Shown here: positions 57,017 through 64,000 of the stretch, one piece after another
Layout of the letters: each line of letters opens with the position of its first letter
Numbering within the stretch: the stretch's first letter is position 1
NCBI GenBank assembly: GCA_036346255.1
Contig: JAYEVH010000451.1
Coordinates: 496,001 to 560,000, forward strand
DNA length: 64,000 nucleotides
Reading direction: 5' to 3'
Origin: Ampelocalamus luodianensis
Lineage: Eukaryota > Streptophyta > Magnoliopsida > Poales > Poaceae
The notes under the pieces: generated by a model
The model's input: only the letters and a program-made list of their open reading frames with translations
What the model was told of the DNA's origin: nothing
The model's database searches: none
Translations under genes and position numbers: made by a program

Positions 57017-57646
57017 TTACCTGTCTCCTACTGGCTCGGTGAAGATCTGGAGTAATACAACCTGGTCATCCCTGTCCACCAGCACTCCCATCTCTTGCCA
57101 CTCCTTAATTCGCGCCTCTGAGAGCACGTCTCCGGCGCGCCGCCGCACACCGTCATAATAGTTCGGTGGTAGGGGCGCCAAGAACTCGAAGCCATAGAGC
57201 TCGACCTCTGCGAGGCCGAAGCCACGGCCGAGCTCATTGGGTACGAAGGCCGGGCGCGCGCCGGCGTCGACGCTGGCGCGGAAGGCATCAGCGACGCGGA
57301 CCACGACGGCGCACACCGCGAGGCCGTGCTCGGCGGCGAAGCTGCGCGCTGCGCCGGCGGAGAAAGATGGCACGGAGGCGGTGGCGGGGTCGGCGAGGTG
57401 TTGCTGCACGTAGGAGGCGGTGAAGAGGAACGCAACGGAGCCGGAGAGAGGGGCGACGGAGGGCGAAAGGAGAAGAGGAAACGGGGGAAGAAGGGGAGGG
57501 AGCGGCTGCGTCGACGGAGAGGGGCGGTGGAGGGAGCTCGAGACGGCGGCGGGGGAGGAAGAGGGAGGGAGCGGCGGTAGCTGTGGACGGAGACCGAGGG
57601 GACGGGCGAAGGGGAAAGCAGCGAGGGGAGACCGAAGCCACCTCAA
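57017..57646 (-). pseudogene. HPPD: HPPD-like exon 1 with a large internal deletion
   Basis: The 209-codon minus-strand frame matches 4-hydroxyphenylpyruvate dioxygenase, the plastoquinone/tocopherol and tyrosine-breakdown enzyme, in two blocks: residues about 69-152 (GSVAFLFTASYV, RSFAAEHGLAV, GFGLAEVELYG) and 153-209 (FEFLAPLPPNYYDGVRRRAG, QEMGVLVDRDDQ, IFTEPVGDR). They join directly near 57190. In intact plant HPPD roughly 190 residues lie between them, including both iron-binding His. The first ~68 residues do not match and lack the usual N-terminal motif. The end coincides with a splice donor (AG|GTAAAA at 57021), as in plant HPPD genes, so it is a DNA-level copy. No exon 2 follows. It cannot be an active enzyme. 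Confidence 0.85.
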
Positions 57647-57839
57647 CGCGATCCGAGCTGCCCAGACACGATCCGAGCGGGCAGGCGCTCCGGGGCGACG
57701 TGGACCGCGCGGGGCCGCTCCTGCCCATCAGGCGCACCAGGCTCGATCGTGCGGTCCTGAGCCGAGACGGAGGCGATCCGACGGCTGCCGAATTCCGGGC
57801 GACGTAGAGGGCTCGGGAGGAGGCCAAAGCTAGCAGCCT

Positions 57840-58962
57840 TTAAGTATAGTAATAACACACACGCACACCCCCCTAGACCAACCGGCCGACTCAAACGCAC
57901 GCATGCGCCCACTAGAGTCTAACATGAACACGTTACAAGATATTTGATCTTTAACTAAGACTCTTATCTCTAATAACAATCCTGGCACGCCGTCTTGGAT
58001 TGGTGGGGTCGGACTGCAGGTGGACCCCAGCCTAAATCACATAGAGAAAGGAAATCACGTGGATTTGGCATGGAACATGCTGATCGGAGTTTCTGTTTTG
58101 TTGCGCTGAGATTTTCCCGGCCGATTTGTTGTTTTGCTGCGCTATTATCTCCAAGACAATCTGGTTCCACACTCTTCCTTTGCTGGCTTGTGCCGAAAGC
58201 AGCTCTTTCCTTTTCTCCTGTGAATCTTATCTCCATGTATAGCTTTGCACTTGATAAATTATCTAGTACGTGATATGTTTTGCATGCACTTTCCTTCACA
58301 CATGCATGCACTTTATCTAGTACGTGATATGCACCAATCAAGAAACGTGACTTCGAAAGGAAACAAACTGCTCAGCATGAATCTTGTGCTCTGATTGCAA
58401 TCTTCCCACGCATGCATCTTTCCTGGATGCTCACAATCTCCAGGATCTAACAAAAATTGCTGCTCACGTACGCATGCATGGATCGCATGCACTACGGCCG
58501 TCATGGACCTGGCTAGTTCACACCCATCAACTCGCGTAGGCCTGCAGAGCGCTGCTACGACCTCGTCATGCGCCGCTTGGTTCGGCATGTGCATAGGCGC
58601 TAGTCCATGCACGCACAACTCCTCATGCGCGACAATAAGCGGTTGACCTCCATGTACAGCATGCTCTAGGATTTCTTGGCCCACATCAGGTATAGTCTCT
58701 TCTTTGGCAAAAACAGTTTCATCGGGAAAAGAACGGGATGGTTTGTGTTATTTGAATTAAGTGCCATGTGTATGGCTGAGAATAAAAGGTTGTATGCAGC
58801 CAAAGAGGGTTGCTATTTGTTATTTGTTAAGCTATATACTTGTTGTTTCTTTAGTATTCAACTGCTCTTTGAAATCCGTTGCAAAATACTACATACCGAT
58901 ATCGCAAAGAAAATTTGCTTGATGCAAAAAATAACTTGTAGTTAGAGCCTCATCTCTTGTTA
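57840..58962. other. Intergenic, no gene supported
   Basis: Short open frames occur on both strands (for example 58684-58313 minus, 123 codons, MGQEILEHAVHGGQPLIVAH), without a family I know. Repeated CATGCATGCAC words occur at 58270-58500. Confidence 0.5.

Positions 58963-58963
<1 letters not shown>

Positions 58964-59021
<58 letters not shown>
58964..59021. repeat. (TA)n microsatellite
   Basis: About 29 uninterrupted TA units, then ACATATATAC. Confidence 0.97.
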
Positions 59022-59027
<6 letters not shown>

Positions 59028-59094
59028 TACACTTGTGATACACTACAGTCTTAATGAGTAACGCAATGTACTCAATCTTACTTAATTTGTTGTC

Positions 59095-59455
59095 CAGAGG
59101 ATGAGGATGGTCAGTTGCTAGACGACGCCTACTTCGCTCCCGGTACCGGGGGGTACGTGGACGGGTCTTATTCCTTGTCGATTGTCTGGGGGTTTGGATG
59201 GGCATGCATCTAGAGTTTTGCATCTAAGTTATTATATTTCTTCTGCTACTTCTGATACTTGAGTTTTTATTTGGCCGGTCGGCCCTTGTAACGTAAACTT
59301 TGTAATCATTTAAGTTATGTACCATATATATTTTATGTTGTATGTATTTATGTATAGATGTGTATGGCAATATTGTGGATGTGTGTACTAGTCATTGATC
59401 ATAAGACTAGTACAATACACACATGAGGATTTTGGGTATTCAAAGCCCGAGGTTT
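59095..59455 (+). repeat. Gypsy LTR 3'-end fragment
   Basis: TTATTTGGCCGGTCGGCCCTTGTAA at 59267 matches TTATTTGGCCAGTCGGCCTC in the Tekay-type LTR at 37900. It is followed, as there, by a hairpin: arms 59384-59393 and 59405-59414, perfect over 10 bp with an 11-nt loop. Only the LTR 3' part is present. Confidence 0.6.
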
Positions 59456-61000
59456 GAAACTGCCTCTCTTCTGCTCAACCCCTCTTTCTCTCATCTCGAG
59501 GTGTGGCCGCTACTACTTGGACAGGGGCTGCTTCTAGTGTCTCATTTCGAGGCCACAAGAGGGCACCATGGTTCTTGCTCATGAGTCACGTTAGGTGAGG
59601 TCCTAAAGCCTTCGTTGTCAGATGAGCTCCGCTGAGGCACATGCCTGCCTCAACACCACCGGATCCAAGCTTGTCGGTGATGTGTATTCATTGGCTTCAA
59701 GCCTTCTCTCCTAGTGTTACGGCGCCATCCCGATGATAGGGATTGAGTGTGCCGCCACTACCGCCGGGTGAGTTGGGTGTTTGTTGCAACAGTAGGGATT
59801 TTTGGTTGCGATACGTGATTTGAAATATCGGGACTGTGTTTTTTTAATGATGCATAATGAATTCATGAAATAATTTCAATATGCTATCTCAAATGTTGTG
59901 TCTTCTCTTTCTAATTGTTGATATTGTTATCTTTTGATGTTGCAGTAACTTTTGTTTGCAAAAATGTTTTTTTTTTCAATTTGATGTTGCGACCGTCGCC
60001 ACTCATTGTTGCACATTCAAAATCAGAATGTTTCATCAATTATTCTCAAATGTTGCTCCACTTGAGCGTCCAATGTTTTGTTTGCAAATCGGTAGATTTT
60101 TATTGCACTCTATTGGATGTGTTGTTGTGCTCCAATGTTTCTTTGTTATTGCAACGAGGTTTAATTTTAATTGAAATATGTTATTGTATTTGTTGTTCAA
60201 TAGTTTAAATTCGTTGCATATTTTTTAATGTTGATTTCGTATTTGTTGCATCCAGAGCAAAGAATTGTTGCAAGCTTAGGGCCAATTGTTGCACTTTTGG
60301 GATTTTTTCTATTGTACTAGATCGATTTAGTTATCCCATACTCATCCATTCACCCACAAAACCAACACCTCTCAATCCTCTTTTCACATCCCAACGGCTC
60401 ACCAGTCTCCGGCGGCTGGAGACAGCCGCAATCGTAGCCATGCTCCTCCCGGCTCTCTCTGTCTCTCTAGAGAGGCGAGGATAGGGTGTTGGGGCGGCCG
60501 ACGGCTGGAGGATCAAGGCGGTGTGGTTGCTTTCGCCATCTCCTCCAAGTGGTGTCGCCCTCGTCGAACGAACGATGGGCTGGAGGAGAGGATCTGATGG
60601 TTAGGGAGATAGGCTGTAAGTTCATTCCTAGTCGCTCCCTAAATTTCCATATTGATCCACATCTGAAGACGCATGGATATACTACGACATATTGACAGAG
60701 AGAATGCATAGTCATGTCAAATCAGGAAGCATTTCTTTTTTCCCCTAGATAACCCAAGCCCAAATTTCTATCACCATGCAGGCTCCTGGGAACCTGACGG
60801 GTACCAATAGCATAAAAATCGACGATTTCGTCGTCAAGCAAAACCGATGCCGTCACTGATGACACCAGAAGCTCAGAGAGATGATAGCCTCGCGCGCGAC
60901 CGTCGATCAGATCAATCCTGCACGCTGCACGTACGTTCAATACATCACCCAACATGTACGGACCGTCCTTGCGCGCCGAATCGGACTACTAGCAGTAGCA
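59456..61000. other. Intergenic with TTGTTGCA-rich repeat
   Basis: 59890-60300 repeats words like ATGTTGC and TTGTTGCA, a composition seen in dispersed grass repeats. 60350-60600 is a GC-rich block with an unrecognised open frame. 60720-61000 is the probable promoter region of CAF1, with no TATA box I would defend. Confidence 0.5.
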
Positions 61001-61202
61001 TACTAGCATGCATGCATCAGACTCGAACTCGTCCACCTCCTTATTAGCCGGCCGGCCGGCCGAGTCCAACCACCACCCAACTCGAGGTGCAGCGATCGAT
61101 CGATCTAGCACTAGAGCGTACGTGTCAAGTCGGTCGCCATATGGCCTCCTCCTCCCGCCCGCGCCGCGCGTGCCAGACCGCGCCGGTGCCGGTGCGCAGC
61201 CC

Positions 61203-62045
61203 ATGGCCGCCCCATGGCACCGTCCCGTTAATTCTTCGCCATGCAGCGTGCGCGTGCGCCAGGTCACGGCGCGCAACGTCCGCGACGAGGTGGCCATGAT
61301 CCGGTCCTTCCTCCGCGAGTACCCCTTCGTCGCGGTGGACACCGAGTACCCTGGCACCGTCCACCACCCGCCCAGGGGCACCCGCCTCGACCAGCTCACC
61401 GTGGAGCAGCGCTACGCGCTGACCAAGGCTAACGTCGACGAGCTCCACCTCCTGCAGCTCGGTATCACCCTCTGTGACGTGTGCGGCGGGCTTCCCGTCG
61501 GGACCGACGAGAAAGGCATCCCGGTGGAGTGCGCGTGGCAGGTGAGCTTCACGGACTTCGACGTCGGCCGCGACCGCCACGCGCCAGAGTCCGTCAAGTT
61601 CCTTCGCTCCCAGGGGTTCGACTTCGAGTCCGCGCGCCTGCACGGTGTGACAGCCGAGGCGTTCGCTGCCGAGCTCGACCGCGCCGGCGTCCTCACGTTC
61701 AGCATCACGTGGATCACGTACGGCGGGCTATACGACACCGCATACCTGCTAAAGCTGGTCACCGGCGGCCAGCCTCTGCCGGCCGTGAAGGTTGACTTCC
61801 TCGTGGCGATTGGCACGTACCTTGGCGCCAAACTGTTCGACGTCAAGTACGTGGCGTCGCAGCTCAACATACGGGCAAGACTCAAGGCCACGGCGCTGAC
61901 GCTCGGCGTGCCCCCGCTGTTCCCGGACGTGCACCTGGCCGGGCCCAACAGCGTCATCACCTGTCACGCGTTCATGGCGCTCAGGCGGTGGCTCTTCCCG
62001 CGGGACGGCTTGAAGCTCGCGCTTGTCATTGACGGCCTGCGCTGA
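61203..62045 (+). CDS. CAF1: CAF1-type deadenylase (CCR4-NOT subunit), single exon
   Basis: CAF1/POP2 RNase of the CCR4-NOT complex, which shortens mRNA poly(A) tails. I chose the ATG at 61203 (context CCCATGGCC) because it gives 280 aa, the family's usual size; the frame is open further upstream to 61008 without family similarity. Seen: FVAVDTEYPG with the DxE pair (D46, E48), LHLLQLGITL, WQVSFTDFD, the second Asp in LYDTAYLLKL (D178), LFDVKYVAS, and HLAGPNSVIT near the end. In standard CAF1 the last motif is HxAGSDS. Here the catalytic Asp is Asn (N249) while the His (H244) is kept. ITWITYGGLYD also departs from the usual ITFHSGYD, and the deduced protein is rich in substitutions. No introns, as in most plant CAF1 genes. 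High GC. It may be a low-activity or specialised copy. Confidence 0.9.
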   Translation: MAAPWHRPVNSSPCSVRVRQVTARNVRDEVAMIRSFLREYPFVAVDTEYPGTVHHPPRGTRLDQLTVEQRYALTKANVDELHLLQLGITLCDVCGGLPVGTDEKGIPVECAWQVSFTDFDVGRDRHAPESVKFLRSQGFDFESARLHGVTAEAFAAELDRAGVLTFSITWITYGGLYDTAYLLKLVTGGQPLPAVKVDFLVAIGTYLGAKLFDVKYVASQLNIRARLKATALTLGVPPLFPDVHLAGPNSVITCHAFMALRRWLFPRDGLKLALVIDGLR

Positions 62046-62826
62046 TGGAGTCGCCGAGCACCCATCTTAATTTGCGCGTGCACGATTGCCCGTGAAGAGG
62101 AACTAGTAGAACCGTTTATCGATCGCGTTCATTGTCAATTAGCAATTTAAGCTCAGCTCGTCTTAAATTTTTGTTTATCACAACTCATTAGCTAGTTAGT
62201 CATCGTTAGAATTTTTAGCAGTAAGTGGTAAACTTTTGAGCTATGATTGCTTGATGTAGTTATTATTGAAGTGTATCCAATCATTGTTTGGGTCCTATAC
62301 TCGTGTAAAAGCTTGGTCTCACGATCTCGATGAAAAAAAATATCAGGCAGAAGTCTGATTGATTTTTATTTCAAAATCATACGTGACTAGCTTATACCTA
62401 CTTCCCTAGACGGCTAGACAACAACGAAAAATAACAGTAGGCTAGTCACTTTTGCTTTCCTTGTTAATTTGCTTCATTGGGTGATTCCTCCTCTCTTATT
62501 CTGAAACTTAATGTATGTAGAAACATTGTTCCTCTTGAGATTCGTATGTTCATGAGTTGGTAATTTCATGAGCAAACAAAGGAATACAGCCAAACCTCTT
62601 GTCGAACGTGCTACAACAACCAAGCTAGTTGTTGGATTTGCTACAGTACCTGGGCATGCTTTCAACATGAATAGCTTGGTTCTTTTTTACTTCTGCACAA
62701 ATAAGACTAGCATCTGGTGTTTTATTATGCCTCTAGATCCCAAATTTTGCTCACGTTTCGCGTTCTTGTCAAGTTCATATGTAATACAGAATCGTCCAAT
62801 CGAAAACCACAGAAAAGCAAAGCTAT
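62046..62826. other. Region between CAF1 and the MAPKKK 3' end
   Basis: AT-rich; the convergent 3' untranslated regions of the two genes should lie here. No further gene seen. Confidence 0.6.
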
Positions 62827-64000
62827 CTAGTACGACGAAATGGAAAATTGTTTTATTCCGGCCTTCCCAGTAGCCGCATCAGCAACATGTACAGCAAGCA
62901 CAATTTGCTCGCTGAAAGAACTCAAGGAGAAGACATCCTCCTGGTGCTCAACTAAAGCCTCGTCACTAGATACTCCTACTCCTACGCTATGCACAGCCTG
63001 CAAAGCATCATTGAAGATCTCATCGGCTGCTGCTACTTCAAATTCTTCAGGCCTAATGACATCACCCTTCTCACCGGCCGACGATTTGCAGAGGACTTCG
63101 ATCCAGCCTTGGTTGGAGTCCCAATCCGGCACGGACGATATCGGGCACGCCAATGCCTTGACCCTCTTGGCTGGACACTCTGATGCCTCATCATCTGCTG
63201 CTGCTATATCGGCAACATTGCTAGAGATGCCGCTAAGAACTTCGATCCAGCCTTCGTCGGAGTCCCAGTCCGGCACGGTCGATGGCGGGGACGCCAATGC
63301 CCTGACCCTCTTGGCCGGACACTCTGTAAGCTCATCTGCTGCTGCTGCTATATCAGCAACCTTGCTAGACATGCCACTACGAACTTCGATCCAGCCTTCG
63401 TCGGAGTCCCAGTCCGGCAACGCCAAACGGGAGCAAGCCATTGCCCTGATCCTTCCGACCGGGCTGTTCCACATGTCGTCGGCCTCGTCGTCGGTCTCCG
63501 ACTCCCACAATGCCGCGTCCAGCGCGCTCGTCGGAGACACCCATGTGGCCTTCACCTCTTCTTTGTTGAATACGCATGACATTGCCACGAATGGGTGCTC
63601 TAAGAGCTGCGCCGCCGTGGAACGGTCGCGGGCGCATCTTTGCAAGCACCGGTCCAAGAAGTCCTTCGCCTCCGGCGACAGCCAGGGAGGCACCTCCGGC
63701 ACGGCGTCCGTGTACCCGATCCGGCGCACCGCGGCGAGGACGTTGTCCGCGTCGCTCCACGGGGCGCGGCCCGTGGTCATCTCGATGACGGTGCACCCGA
63801 GCGCCCACACGTCGGCGGCGGGGCCCTGCTCCTCCCCACGAGCGACCTCGGGCGCCATGAACGCCGGCGTGCCGCCGAACACCTGCTTCGAGTCGCCCGC
63901 CACTCTCGCGCACCCGAAGTCCGCGAGCTTGGCCCGCCCGTCAGCGCCGACCACCACGTTGGTCCCCTTGACGTCGCCGTGCACAACGAGCCTCCCGTGG
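62827..64000 (-). CDS. MAPKKK (MEKK-like) protein kinase, 3' part
   Basis: C-terminal part of a Ser/Thr kinase running off the right edge; the ATP-binding lobe is outside. Seen in order: catalytic loop VHGDVKGTN (catalytic Asp kept; the usual Arg before it is Gly, so a non-RD kinase), LADFGCAR, the activation segment FGGTPAFMAPEVARG, DVWALGCTVIEMTTGRAPW, and LLEHPFV at the domain end. The set fits plant MAPKKK17/18-type kinases, known for stress and ABA signalling (family knowledge, not shown here). After the kinase domain comes an acidic tail with three tandem 48-residue repeats, then a unique C-terminus ending ISSY at 62830. The reading frame is intact and GC-rich, without introns. The start of the frame in this window is not the true start. 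Confidence 0.9.
   Translation of the reverse strand, partial: HGRLVVHGDVKGTNVVVGADGRAKLADFGCARVAGDSKQVFGGTPAFMAPEVARGEEQGPAADVWALGCTVIEMTTGRAPWSDADNVLAAVRRIGYTDAVPEVPPWLSPEAKDFLDRCLQRCARDRSTAAQLLEHPFVAMSCVFNKEEVKATWVSPTSALDAALWESETDDEADDMWNSPVGRIRAMACSRLALPDWDSDEGWIEVRSGMSSKVADIAAAADELTECPAKRVRALASPPSTVPDWDSDEGWIEVLSGISSNVADIAAADDEASECPAKRVKALACPISSVPDWDSNQGWIEVLCKSSAGEKGDVIRPEEFEVAAADEIFNDALQAVHSVGVGVSSDEALVEHQEDVFSLSSFSEQIVLAVHVADAATGKAGIKQFSISSY
63082..63453 (-). repeat. Three tandem 48-codon repeats in the MAPKKK tail
   Basis: PDWDSDEGWIEV recurs three times (third as PDWDSNQGWIEV), exactly 48 codons (144 bp) apart, with linking text SSKVADIAAAADE, CPAKRVRALAS and variants. DNA similarity is high, so the duplications look recent. 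Family members I recall have one such motif. Confidence 0.9.

Noticed and set aside
59956..60208. Cys-rich short frames resembling a secreted peptide.
   Set aside because: They come from TTGTTGCA-type repeats and are open in two frames at once.
61008..61202. Upstream start for CAF1 at 61008.
   Set aside because: The added 65 residues have no family similarity, and the ATG at 61203 gives the normal CAF1 length in a good context.
1..64000. tRNA or rRNA genes.
   Set aside because: I saw no cloverleaf or rRNA sequence; the only tRNA-like signal is the primer-binding site at 4488-4500.

Overview
This is plant nuclear DNA, almost certainly from a grass (Poaceae). Gene density is low. Most of the window is nested LTR retrotransposons (Tekay-type and Tat-type Ty3/gypsy, Ty1/copia) and CACTA DNA transposons. 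The few host genes are plant-type: a CAF1 deadenylase, a MAPKKK, a broken HPPD copy and a captured quinone-reductase exon. The genus cannot be told from sequence reading alone. Nearly all transposon reading frames carry frameshifts or stops.

Layout of 1-53.9 kb: a four-level nest. The outermost readable element is a Ty1/copia retrotransposon on the minus strand (gag start near 42029; gag, protease and integrase continue at 10277-8879). A Tekay-type gypsy element interrupts the copia integrase at 8878; its 4.37-kb LTR is 4505-8878 and its internal region runs off the left edge. A CACTA element (CACTA-1, 10278-41562) interrupts copia gag with a 3-bp target duplication, TAA. Inside CACTA-1 is a Tat-like gypsy element (element X, 12007-38600) with a 5-bp duplication, CCAGT. 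Inside element X are a second, autonomous-type CACTA (CACTA-2, from 17038; right end lost) and a second Tekay-type element (about 28200-38132) lying in element X's 3' LTR. CACTA-1 itself has no recognisable transposase. Its own DNA holds an exon of a host NADPH:quinone oxidoreductase and a GC-rich captured segment that carries a hAT-type MITE.

CACTA-2 keeps two divergent gene remnants. On the plus strand is a TNP2-type transposase (23.8-26.95 kb). On the minus strand is an accessory protein with a Ulp1-like protease motif (20.9-17.9 kb). Arrays of a short motif (TCACGAGCGGTT or TCACAGACGGTT, both orientations) lie at the element ends and also just upstream of two internal TATA boxes.

42.85-53.5 kb: fragments of Tekay-like LTRs in both orientations, a 3' end of another Tat-like element with its LTR (44841-45627), and two tandem same-strand copies of one long LTR family. 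About 53.5-57 kb: repeats and little coding sequence.

57-64 kb: host genes. In order, an internally deleted HPPD exon 1 (minus), an intronless CAF1 with an Asp-to-Asn change at a catalytic position (plus), and the 3' part of a MAPKKK with three tandem 48-residue C-terminal repeats (minus, running off the right edge). These host genes show no operon-like or pathway relation to each other.
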